64,000 bases of DNA from Nymphaea colorata (Eukaryota; Streptophyta; Magnoliopsida; Nymphaeales; Nymphaeaceae). The notes beneath the pieces are model-generated. The model searched no databases, was not told the DNA's origin, and saw only the letters and a list, made by a program, of their open reading frames with translations. Positions 23,001-34,200 of this stretch are shown piece after piece. Position 1 is the first letter of the stretch. Each line of letters begins with the position of its first letter. Location: positions 29,925,206 to 29,989,205 of the forward strand of contig NC_045139.1 of NCBI RefSeq assembly GCF_008831285.2. The letters are read 5' to 3'. A program made the translations under genes and the position numbers.

Positions 23001-26000
23001 GAGAAAAAAATTCTACCATTAGTAATTAATCGACAAAAATCACAAAATCAAAAGAAAACGAGGATGAACCTTGTTAAATCAAGGAATACCTTCACGGAGA
23101 GGGCGATGGCCCGACGGCGACTTCTCCGGCGGTGGACATTGTTGGCATCCGTGAAACTGAGGGAGCAGAGTGACCACCGACCTCTAGTGGTGGAAAATTT
23201 CATCGTTGTAGATTGATAGACCGGTGATCTCTTCATCGCTAGATAAGCAACGTCAAGCTTCCCATCAAAAGGGTCCGCATCACGAGGTTAATACTGGGGT
23301 TCAGCTATGGCATAATTTTTTTTTCATTTGAATTTGAATTCCAAATTGACTATGAATATGTGAGTGTCCAATTAACCAGATTTGCTAGAGGATACATTTG
23401 GTCTTAGCCCAATACATTGATCTCCTTACACACAATCATCTTCTTCTAGGTCTACTGTTGTCCTTGTCCAAATTTATGTTTCTGTGTTATTTTTTCTGTG
23501 GAAACATATACTCAAGTTAAAGACTACTGTACAATAAAACACAAAATTGCAGTAGATATATCCTCCTGTTCCTTTACATTGGGTCATAACTTATTTAGGT
23601 GACATAATCTTTCTCTTATTTCCATTTTGAATCTCCGATGTACTGTCTAACAAAAATATATATCCTCACAATGCATACATACAAGTACATAAAAACAAGT
23701 TGCTTTAGGTATCAATCTTTCTGCTCGTTTTGTTTATGCAAACCAAACAGGCTTATCAGAAATCTTGGTAGACTGTGTGTATATATTAGCAAGAATTGAC
23801 CAATGACCAGATATATGTGTATTGGTATGTTTCAAGCTTTTTATGGGAGCACTTTGAGGAATGGACCCTCATGAGCGACAGTGGCTGTAGTGGCACCTCT
23901 AGCAGAGGAGATGCAAGGACAAGGGTTGCATGATGTCGACAAATTAGGCTGAAACCAAATCTAACTAAGTCATGAGTATGTTTGAGGTACAGGTACAGAG
24001 ATACAAGCACCGCTATAGTAACTTTAGAAAATATGGGCATCAGAGTACAACAGGGCGCACACACACATATATATGTATATATATATATAACCCGCAAAAT
24101 AACACAGAAAAATCAAAATAAACAACTGATTTTAAATAAAACAATAAACAATAACTCTAGAAACAAAATCCTACGGACCTACCGAAAGAAACGTTTCGCT
24201 GCTATCGAAAACAGAAAGAAGAAAGAGAGATTAGAGATACATCGACAGTATAAAGATACAACTCAGAGGAATAAAATGAAATAAACCATAAAGGGAGAGA
24301 AGAGAAGATAGCAAAGTATCACTCCTTTCACCAACAGAGGATACACATCAGTCTGTAGAAAGCCTTAAGAAAGCATTTGATGGTTAGGAGGGGTTTGGGT
24401 TAAAGACCTACGTGCTCAAGAAGGGTCAATGGTTTCGCCACGATGCAACCCAAGGAAATCGAACCACAACGCAGACCAGAGGATAACACCGAAGAGAATC
24501 AAACCACAAATGTTTGTCCTGAAAGTATGCAAGACTTAACCCTTTGCCGCCCTTAACCTCCAATACCATAGAAGGGCAACACGTACAGAATTGAGCCTAA
24601 AGCACCATGTTCACAGGCGGATGTCGTTCACGTGCTGCAGGTCTATCTAACCAGCTATGCTACGCAGGGATTGACAAGACACGAAAGTGAGAGACTAGAG
24701 ATTTAGCATTGATCATCGACAGCTGGTCTGCTTGGAAATATCAAATTCTCAAGTGACTAAATCCTTTGAATTTATAAAAATTGATGATGATCACCTTCCC
24801 GTGGTTATTCACTGCAATTATTGCATTTGCTGTGCTATCTGAACTGTTTGTTATAGGCTCATGACTGGTGCCTTGCCTTTTCGTATATTTTGTCAAACAG
24901 AAACAATAGCGTAAGCTGTATCTGCTTCTATTCCTCTCAACTGAACGTGATTGCCAACCATTCCAATAGAACGTCTTAAATTTTGTCATCATCAACTTGA
25001 ATGATTCCAACTCCCCCTTTGTCCGGTGAAACCAACTCCTCCTTTGTCGGATCTGATGCTACCACGAACTTTAAAACCATGGGTCTGTAATCAGAGTACT
25101 CTTCCCCCCTTGCCTACAAATCAGTGGTTTTTACAAGGCAATGCAAGTTTGGGAGCCTCAGTTGAAAAATCTATTGTTTGTTTAAGCTATGGATTTATCT
25201 TAACGTGGATTCAAAATCATAGTCGGATCTAAGATCGATTTTAATTTGACAGAGCAATAAATCTTGTGGTTATGCCGTGCGGATCGTGGCCCGAACAAGT
25301 TTACCACGTGAAACACATCCCCAAGAAAGGAGTACTCTCGTGAAAGAGAACAGAAAAGGAGAGAGTGCTTTACAAAGTAAAGGTCTTTTTCTCTGGGCAA
25401 CTCAAAAAAGAAAAGACGCACTTTTTCCTTCCCATGGTAGTTTTCCTTCTTGACCGAGTGATTTCATTTACTTTCGCCTTTCTATACGAAGGGACTTTTA
25501 GTCATACGCTTGGGCCTTAACGTGTAAAGCAATTGCTTGTTTTTTTCCACTCAAACCTGTTAAGTTTGTTCTCCACTGACCAAAATACTCCTAATCGGAT
25601 TGCCGTCACTTGCTTTGGTTACAACGACCATCTATCGAACACTACAAAAATTCTATTCAAGCCTCCAATCTTTGTTGAACAACACCCTTTTCAATTTTCA
25701 TGGCACAAACTCTTACAATCTCGAAGAAGTGAAAATTTTGTGAAGCAATTTTGGATGTCTTTGAACTTAGACTACTAATTAAGTCCAAAAACAACACAGA
25801 ATGCGTCGGCACCAACTTTTAATGAGTTCCGCCATCACATGGCAGTGCTTCTTAAGTCCACACCACAACTTGGGACTCATGGCTGAACTTGTGGCCTTTG
25901 CGTTCTCAAGTAGAAAGATCATAAATGTTTAGGATGCATCATCAACACTTATTACCTCCTTAATTGCTTGAGAAGACTACAACCCCTAACCACCACACAG

Positions 26001-26167
26001 CCCTTTTGAAAAGACTAAACAATTGTCAATGTATGTAAACTCAACTGAAAGGCTTGGTACACAAGTTGGTGGGCGGCCAGTCCTTGTCCAAGCAACCCTC
26101 CACTTGTATGAGCAGAGAAGCAAGCGCTTTCAGCATTTTTACTCCTTCCATGACGCAAAACTGCCTC
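20003..26167. other. intergenic between CYP-C and CYP-D
   Basis: About 6 kb with no gene I can support. A minus-strand segment at 23090-23236 opens with ATG and ends at a donor-like AAG/GTATTC, so it could be a first exon, but no convincing second exon was found. A TA/CA-rich microsatellite lies at about 24057-24090. The stretch 24300-25400 has no recognisable domain in any frame. Confidence 0.4.
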
Positions 26168-26200
26168 TTAAATAAAGGCATAAGCCACAGCTTTCTTCCA
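26168..26200 (+). promoter_or_regulatory. putative core promoter of CYP-D
   Basis: TTAAATAAA (26168-26176) is followed by GCTTTCTTCCA (26190-26200), 21 bases before the chosen ATG. This is the best-conserved copy of the shared block. In-frame ATGs at 26108 and 26150 lie upstream of this box and so are unlikely starts. Confidence 0.55.
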
Positions 26201-26221
26201 TGTAGAACTCTTCATTCGCAA

Positions 26222-27754
26222 ATGGAGTCGATAATGTTCCCATCGTCTTGGTGCTTTGGAGGGATAATTGGCAGCTTAAGATGGCCGGAGTTATGTCTCT
26301 CCCTCCTCACCTTCTACCTCATTCACCACTTCGTCACGCACAGAAACCAGCCACTGAGGAGCTGGCCACTTCTCGGCGAGCTCCCCTCTGCACTTGCCAA
26401 CATCCACAGACTCTTTGATTGGGGCATAGAATTGTTCTCCAAGCACGGTGGCACCATAGAATTCCACGGCCCCATCCTCAGCAACATGCACGTCGTGGCC
26501 ACCTGCGACCCCAGGAACATAGAGCACATGCTCAAGTCCAGCTTCCACAACTTCCCCAAGGGCGACGAGTTCCGGGACATCTTCTTCGACCTCATGGGCG
26601 ACGGCATCTTGAACGCCGACCTCGAGCCGTGGAAGCAGCAGAGGAAGATGGCCAACTCGCTGGTGCACTCCAAGGCCTTCCGGGGGTTCGTGGCCAGCAA
26701 CACCCAGCACATGGTCAGGCACAAGCTCCTGCCCGTGCTCCACCGCTTGACTCGCGCCGGCTCGGCCTTCGACATCCAGGACGTGCTGCTTAGATACACC
26801 TTCGATAACACATGCACCGCCATCTTCGGGGAGTGCATGAATGCGCTCTCCATAGAGCTCGACTCGGTGCCCTTCACCAAAGCAATGGATGATATCATGG
26901 AGGCGATAGCATACCGCTATGTGCTGCCAAGAAGATGGTGGAAGGTCCTGCGTTTGCTGAAACTCGGCAAGGAACGGCAGATGGCCGAGGGATTGACTGC
27001 AGTCAATGACTTTGTCGCTCGACAACTGGAGAAGAGGAAGAAGGCGAAGGGTTCCTCGGCTGGCGTCGACCTGCTATCGACTTATGCCTCCGTGTCAAGC
27101 GATGAGGTTTTCCTCAGGGACGCTGCTATTAACTTCCTGGTTGCCGGCCGGGATGCGTCGGCCGCCACGCTTGTCTGGTTCTTCTGGCTTCTGTCCAAGA
27201 ACCCATACGTGAAGAAGAAGATCTTGGAGGAGCAAAGGATGATACTTGCAGAAACTCAGAGAGATTGCTTCGAAATAGAGGACTTGAGCAAGATGGTGTA
27301 CTTGCATGCTTCGATTTGTGAAACACTAAGGCTGTATCCAACAGTGCCTATAGGCCAGAAGGGTGTGGTGAAAGAAGATGTGCTTCCTAGTGGAACTGTG
27401 GTGAAACCAGGAACAGTGATCTTGTACGCCATTTTTGCAGTGGGGATGATGGATTGGGTGTGGGGAAAAGACTGCCTTGAATTCAAGCCGGAGAGGTGGT
27501 TGGATGACCAAGCTGGGTTGAGGCATGAAACTAACGGGTGGAGGTTTCTGGCCTTTAATGGCGGACCAAGGACTTGCCTTGGCAAGGACATGGCCTTTGT
27601 CCAGATGAAGTACGCCGCGGCTGAGATTATGTTGAACTTTGAGATTGATGTGGTAGAAGGTCACCAGGTTTCCCCCAAGCCCTCGGTCATTATGACCATG
27701 AAGAATGGATTGATGGTGAAGGCAAAGGCGAAGCCCAATAGATGCCTGGTTTGA
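26222..27754 (+). CDS. cytochrome P450, CYP96-like, I-helix Thr replaced by Ala (CYP-D)
   Basis: Intronless 510-residue microsomal P450. The anchor is at 21-38, the hinge PLRSWPLLGELP at 44-55, ETLR at 367-370, PERW at 423-426 and FNGGPRTCLGK at 445-455 with Cys452. The I-helix reads AGRDAS (308-313) where CYP-A, C and E have AGRDTS. The replaced Thr normally helps proton delivery and O2 activation, so the chemistry may be altered or weakened. The rest of the reading frame is intact and the codon pattern is normal, so it does not look like a dying gene. The 5' two-thirds is GC-rich while the last third is nearly identical to CYP-A and CYP-B. The frame is open upstream, but the ATG at 26222 is preferred from paralogue alignment and the promoter block. 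Substrate unknown. Confidence 0.95.
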   Translation: MESIMFPSSWCFGGIIGSLRWPELCLSLLTFYLIHHFVTHRNQPLRSWPLLGELPSALANIHRLFDWGIELFSKHGGTIEFHGPILSNMHVVATCDPRNIEHMLKSSFHNFPKGDEFRDIFFDLMGDGILNADLEPWKQQRKMANSLVHSKAFRGFVASNTQHMVRHKLLPVLHRLTRAGSAFDIQDVLLRYTFDNTCTAIFGECMNALSIELDSVPFTKAMDDIMEAIAYRYVLPRRWWKVLRLLKLGKERQMAEGLTAVNDFVARQLEKRKKAKGSSAGVDLLSTYASVSSDEVFLRDAAINFLVAGRDASAATLVWFFWLLSKNPYVKKKILEEQRMILAETQRDCFEIEDLSKMVYLHASICETLRLYPTVPIGQKGVVKEDVLPSGTVVKPGTVILYAIFAVGMMDWVWGKDCLEFKPERWLDDQAGLRHETNGWRFLAFNGGPRTCLGKDMAFVQMKYAAAEIMLNFEIDVVEGHQVSPKPSVIMTMKNGLMVKAKAKPNRCLV

Positions 27755-28681
27755 AGATTAATGCAAATCACAGTATATATTCACCTCATGCAGTGCATGG
27801 TAGGGGCTTCGAAGCAGACAACATGAAAGAGATAATTGAAATTGCATGTTATGAAAGCGATAAATCTATGCCGTGTATTGCTCTGTACCATGTAATTAGC
27901 CTTTCTCTTATTGCCATTTCAAGTCAACAATGACTGTCAGGCAGTAACTGTGGTCACTAAATATGACAGCAACTGTTTCAAAACCTAAACTTTCCATCTT
28001 TTCTGTGTTAGATAAAATGAAAATACAAACATGGTATAAGCTTTTGAAGCACCATGCAATGTTAAAAGTATGATTGCATACTCTTGCCCAGACAACCCAA
28101 ATGTTTGTCGCTTCCATTCAAAATCTTGTTTTTTCTAGCCATTCGATATATAACTTCATAATATATATGTGTGTGTTCCTTGTCAGAACATTGTTAAGAT
28201 TAAATTCGTATCATTTTCCCATATTCTATAGCACTTATTGCAAGAGATATTCACTGATAATTTAATAAGGAAGTCCTTAAAACCATGAGAGGTAATTTAG
28301 TTTTATCCTCACGTGGTCTAGTATGACAAAAAAAAATTGTCCTGATGCTACAAGACCAAGTCTTTGAACATAGTGCATGCGTCATCCGTAAGGGTTATAA
28401 ATTTTTCTTTTTCTCTAGAAATTAATTACCTGAGGTTAGGGCAACCTTGTCCATGTATTAAGCCCAAAAAAAACATAAAGAAATATATTTATAAACGAGA
28501 ATTCCTAAAAAGTTTCTGGATGCAACCCTGCTAGGAGGTAGGTTACCTCGCTTATTATTGAAAAGAACTAAAGAATATTTTATATCTCTAATCCAATAAT
28601 TATAAACTTTGTGGCTGCTGTAGCCAATTGCCTGCACCAACTCACAGGAATTGCTATATTCACACATACATACTTTATTAG
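27755..28681. other. CYP-D 3' flank
   Basis: AT-rich sequence including the presumed CYP-D 3' UTR. No gene or clear repeat is seen before the hAT-like element, whose left target-site copy is 28674-28681. Confidence 0.5.
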
Positions 28682-29169
28682 TAGGGTTGTTCACGAGCCG
28701 AGCTCAGCCAGCTCAAACTTGTCTAGACTATCTTGAGTAAAACACAAACACAGCTCGGCCCGAGTTCAACTTCATTAGCTCAAACTCGACTAGCTACATT
28801 GCTTTTATGATAACTTTATGAAATTCATTTTATATGTTTTCTTTTTTGAACTTAATCGAGCTTAACTCAAAGTCGATTCATTTATGTCATCGAGTTGATT
28901 TGTTAACTCAAATTATAACGACCTGACACACTCATGGGTTTGGGCCCCTAGTCTGGCGAATCCCAACTTGCCTCTTAATAGTTTAAGTTTTAACTTGAAA
29001 AATACTATGAACTAAGACAACAAACTACTTTAACCTCACTTGTGAGTCATTGAAGATCTCTCACAATCTTCAATATAAAACTAAACTTTTGGGGGTGTCG
29101 ATTTTGAGTCAAGTTTATTGAGCGAGTTTAAGTCGAACTCGAGTTAGCTCGACTTGTTGCACAGCACTA
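28682..29169. mobile_element. non-autonomous hAT-like element, 488 bp
   Basis: The left end TAGGGTTGTTCACGAGCCGAGCT and the inverted right end TAGTGCTGTGCAACAAGTCGAGCT form imperfect terminal inverted repeats. The element is flanked by near-perfect 8-bp direct repeats, TTTATTAG (28674-28681) and ATTATTAG (29170-29177), the target-site length expected of hAT transposases. The inside is rich in GAGCTC/GCTCGA words and has no coding capacity. A short related stretch (GGCTCGTGAACGAG, GAGCCGAGTC) lies at about 31895-31975. Confidence 0.7.
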
Positions 29170-30815
29170 ATTATTAGTCTTCATTTTTCTTTTGCTCCTT
29201 AAAGTTTGAAATTTAAAGTAATTGTGCCCCTTAACCAGAAATTTCTAGTTTCGTCGCTGCTCTATTTTGCAAGAATGCATCCATGGCAGCGCGTTGAGCA
29301 GTACAAGTACCCCTTGGTTGTTGAACTCCATGTATCCTATATACAAGAAGGTGTTCGATAAAAAATGCTGTTTCTTTTTCTTTTTGTTTTGTTTTGTTTT
29401 GTTTGACACTGTGCCATGAACACTGCGTTCCACAAAACCAAACACCTTCGAAGAGTCTAGGTTCACCAGTCCTGTTAATGGGTTGCTAAGATCTGATTGA
29501 TTAATCGATTAGAAACTGGATGCATTTCGTCAGATCTGATACAGGACAGTCGATTCAAATCCTAACCGGGCTCAGATTTGAAACAGGCTTAAGTTACCAA
29601 ATTCAAACCCGAATCAGATACCTGATCAAAATGATCGGACCCAAATATATTATAAATCGGATCTTACCCTGGTCGGGTACTCCAGATTCACTTCCGAAAA
29701 TTCCGGTTTGAGTATAAGTCCAAATCCGCCTGAAGATCCAATAAGTCAGACATGGTAAACACTAAACAGGGGAACTTGCCTGAAGCCAAACCATTTGCAT
29801 TGGCATCGCCATAACTTCATCTCTTACGTACAAAACATTGTTAATTGTTGTGTGGTTGCATGACTTTGATGACAATAATATGAGTGACAGTGGAAAAAAG
29901 AATACAAGAAAAATAAATTCCTCAAAGAATTTCTTGGGTAGAGATATACATATAGGTCCCCAGCCAATAAGGCGTACTTCAATTTTGGCGGATTTTGAGG
30001 GCAGTCACTCTCTATGTAGCTACTTGATATTTCATGCACTTATGATTGTTGTCCCTTTCGACATGTCACATAAAATTGAAATTATTAACTATACAGTTGA
30101 TGGGTGTACCACTTTCCACTCACATCTCAATGCAACACTATAGAAAAGAAAGCGGCTTCCTCTCCCTCGAATTCTCAAACTGGTTAACCTTTCGTGTACT
30201 TATGACTAACTGCTTAGGTAGATTGAAAAGTACAAAAATATATTTGCTTATGTTTATAAGATAAAACAATTCAAAAACACAGACTTGATAAATTGCGAAC
30301 GTTAAAATGCACTTAAAAAGAGTATTTAACTCTTTAAAAGTTTATCTTTTAATCAAAGTGTTTTTCACAATTATTTAAACCTTTCACCGGCCTGTCTTTA
30401 TTATCATTTTTTTCCGGCCACTATCCCCGTCGGTGGCTCTACCCGACCTCGGCCGGCCTAACATCATACATGATGGCAGTAGGGTTTTCTCATACTCACT
30501 CGATTGTACCCTTTTCAGGATATCGATGCATGTGTTTGTCACTGCTACCCAACTGTCACCCATCTTGCATACAAAGTATATATATATATATAAGTCTACA
30601 TGCAGTGCCTCGGAATGCTGCTTCTATCACGTTTTAACTTGCTCATTTTAAATCCTATGTGTCGCTAGATTTTGCATTAATATACAGTTGTACCGGCGGG
30701 TTGAGTACAAATGTAAGTGCAAAATCATCCACCTTGTTCAACACCATGTGTCTATCTGTTGATGGAAATTTTCTTAAACTGAACATCCACTGCGGAATTG
30801 AAGCTGGATCTTATT
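29170..30815. other. intergenic, repeat-like
   Basis: No gene supported. About 29480-29740 is rich in ATCAGATCTGAT and CAAATCC words, a style also seen at 31280-31530 and 49010-49320, and may be an old dispersed repeat that I cannot classify. A small (TA)n tract lies at about 30578-30592. Confidence 0.4.
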
Positions 30816-31206
30816 AGGGGTATTTGATGGTCTTGAACCTTTTGATTCTACAATGAAAACTATACAAATTTCACCGCAAACTGAAATTGAAATGAAAAAT
30901 CCAGTTATAGTTTTATGTTGTCTTTAATAGTTAGAATTTTGATTCCAAAATTGAAACTGACATGTTTAATAAAACATGAATTAAAATTATAGAATTGATG
31001 AAATAAAACAATCATGACATGTGTCTTAAAGAGAAATGAAAAATTTCTATTCAGCCTTAGGGTAGAATCACAATTCCAAAATTTTGATTCAAGGACAAAT
31101 GTGTAATTCCATAATCAATTTTTTTTTATAACACAATTCCTACTTCATCCAAATTGAGAATTTTAATTCTAGAATTCTACATTTCTGGCCTCATCAAATG
31201 TAGTGT
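30816..31206. mobile_element. MITE-like element, about 390 bp
   Basis: The left end aggggtatttgatggtc and the inverted right end cactacatttgatgaggcc are similar, and the AT-rich interior has many AATTCTAGAATT-like palindromic words and no coding sequence. The likely class is hAT-type from the end style; no target duplication was resolved. A tandem duplication overlaps the right end. Confidence 0.4.
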
Positions 31207-31269
31207 AAATATTGAATTTGATTCCAAATTAAAATTGGCCTCATCAAATGTAGTGTAAATATTGAATTT
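31186..31269. repeat. 50-bp-period direct repeat
   Basis: A 34-base block starting tggcctcatcaaatgtag occurs at 31186 and 31236 with no visible differences. The repeat includes the right end of the MITE-like element, so the end itself has been duplicated. Confidence 0.85.
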
Positions 31270-34200
31270 TTATGGACAAAGTGATCAAGTCCAAACTAGA
31301 ATCCAAGATAAGCTGACAATGATCAGACCCCTGTTGGATCAGACTTCAATCGATCAGAAATTCAAGTTCGAGTGCTTCAGTTAAAAAAAGATCAAACAAG
31401 TCAAATCGGGAAAAAAGTGGTTCCCATCCGTGTTTGAATCATTTACATCCGAATTTATTGGCAGAACACTTTTTGGGTCTTGGATATGGCAACGCATCTA
31501 AATCGATCTGATGACTACAACTAGGTTCAGCTCTGACCCATAAAAAGCGCCAGTTAACTACAGCACCAACGCAATTTTAGCGCCACAAATATGTAACCTC
31601 CATACACGCTTCCAAGTCGTAATTCATGTACAACAATAGTGTACAAAGCATAACATGTGGGATGTTATGCAAAATTGATGGCCATGATGTGATTGGCAGT
31701 GCGAAAGTTAAAACAGGGGGAAAAAGTAGGAGAAAAATAAATATCTCGATCTTGTTTTTTAAGGCGTAGGGGAACCCTATACAAGAAATGAAGGGTTAGT
31801 TTTAATTTTGGTGGGCCATGAGGGCATGCATCTTTCACTCTCAGCGTAACGATTTAACCATTAAGGGTCGTTTGACAATCGAAACAATCATAATTAGAGA
31901 TGAACAATGAGTTGACTCGTTAAAGCCCGGCTCGTGAACGAGTTTGAGCCGAGTCATTTGCTTAACAACTCGATATTTTCTCGTTTCATTTCGTGACGGA
32001 AGCAACGTGTGTCCGACATGTATGGCCATACATTTAATACGAGAAATCTTACATTTGGGGCACACCAATACGTAATAAAGATTTTGAAGAGGATTCAATA
32101 TGTAAATGAAACAAATTATGTGAATTAGTGTGGGCAATTGACCATATACAAGTCCTTCCACCCCCTGTCATGAGGAAATATGCAGTCTTCCAATAGTCGT
32201 TTTACTGCTAAGACTTGGTTACGTATTGCCATCCAAGGTCGCCCGGCCCGCCTGGTTGAGGTTGCCTAGATCGTCTCCGGAGCAGGCTGATGCTTTCGGC
32301 TACAAGATGCAGCGATGATGCTGTCACCTGGGAAGGAGTCGCTTGTCTTGATGTTGCCTCGCCTAGAAGTTGAACACGTACAATGGCTGGTCTTCGAAAT
32401 TATAGACGCCTTGATGGTAGCTGATAGCTTGGTCTAGAGCTAGGAAGAGGATAAAGGATAAGTTATCCCAAATTTAAGACCTCATGATACAGAGGAAACC
32501 ATACTCACTCACGCCGAGAGACTTTTAGGTCGTGTTTGATTATTGCGGATGGTTTCGAATTCTGGAACCCCTCCCCCTTCAAATCGAATTTCGGATTCAT
32601 GATTGTTACATTACATCATGGATCTCATGCTCATGCTAAAATCCATAGTTCAATAAACCCGTGTATTTCAACTATTGTGCATTTCAAATTTAACCTATAA
32701 ATGAGTTCTACATAATATATTGAATATCATCCCAGAAAGATGTTTTCTCGGTATGGAATATCAAAAGCAGGCGCGAATACTTGAAACGGTAGTAAACTCC
32801 TGTACGTCACTTTATATGATATTGCATCTACCCATCATAAAGGTAGAAAATATTCCATTATATCTTGATACCTATTTGATTCTTGATATCCACTTTCAAT
32901 TAATTCGCCCTTGATGGGTGGCTTACTAAAAAGTCACCCTATTTTTAAGTAAGAACTTCGAATAACTTTTTTTCCCCTCCAATCACTTAATTGTTTTGCT
33001 GTAAGCGTCAACCACATGGCTCATTAAGTAAAATCTCAAATCAGCATTGTTACAGAGAATCGACTCTCGCTTAGAAGAACCTTTCTTTTCTTTTTCCCAA
33101 GATATATTATTACCACCAACAAAAGTCTGAACCAAAAGGAAAACAGAACGTGTACTCAATTGGAATGGTTCAGAGAATCTGTTTTGAACAATACAAATTC
33201 TTTCCTTCCTGCTGCTGCTAAAAATGGTTAAGTCAGCAGCAAGAAAGCCTGGATGCATGTTCTATCCAATCAAACGAGATTTCAGTGCTCTTACTGATTA
33301 AGACTTTGTAAAAGATTAATACTATTATTAGTTAAATTGCCTGCCGTGCTGTTGATTGCAGATGGCAGCAAACTTCATGCTCACCACTTGGTAGATGAAA
33401 GACCTTGACATACTGAATTAATTTACATATCAAACTTATATGGTCGCAGGACTTTCAATTTTTGAATATTATAAGACTGTAGGCAAAATGCCTTTTTAAC
33501 TGTAAAGGAGTGTTTGGATTGCATGCTACCCAGTTTTGGAAATCCTGGTTTCGGGAGAACTAAGTTTCTTAACAAATCTTTAAAAAGTAATTTTTGTGTT
33601 AAGAAAATTAATTCACTGTCAAGTGCCAAGTAATACAAAACTTAAAGCAGCAAGAAGGAGAGCTCGAAACTATGGCAAGCCACTTAATTTCTTAAGGTTC
33701 TTCCAAATTGTATTAACCTAATAGGGTCTGTCTCTTTTTAATATATAACAAATGAATAAGTTTAACAAGCCTTAAGAAATGAATTCAACAAGTTCATCTT
33801 GACACTGGTACTTCTTCATATTGTTTCTCTCTCACATGCGCCTTCTTTTTTATTTCCTTATCGGTTACTTTCTTCGCTACTCAACCATCCTTCCTTCTAC
33901 TGAGATTGGCTTTATTCATTTGTCATATATATATATATATATATATATCAAACTGTTCCTTTTTTTTCCATGTCACCATTTCTTATATAAGTTATTATAT
34001 AGACAATAATCTCTCTACCCATGATGAACTATCATTTTTTTTGCTTTGATATAATCTACATGTTTCTTTTCTCATTTGTCATATATATATATATATATAT
34101 TAAAATGTGTTAATGTTCTCGGCATCTTCATTAAATGAGGTTGTTTTGCGTTGGGAGAGTGAGGGTTGAGGGGGCGGTGTGGGAGCCGCGTAGTGGAACA

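Noticed and set aside
23090-23240. Possible first exon on the minus strand ending at AAG/GTATTC
   Set aside because: The ATG and donor are plausible, but no supported downstream exon or known protein family was found. A candidate last exon near 21965-22005 is too short to trust.
24300-25400. Possible old retroelement region
   Set aside because: No terminal repeats, primer-binding site or recognisable protein pieces could be seen, so no element is called.
26054-26221. In-frame N-terminal extension of CYP-D
   Set aside because: It lies upstream of the likely TATA box and has no counterpart in the other paralogues.
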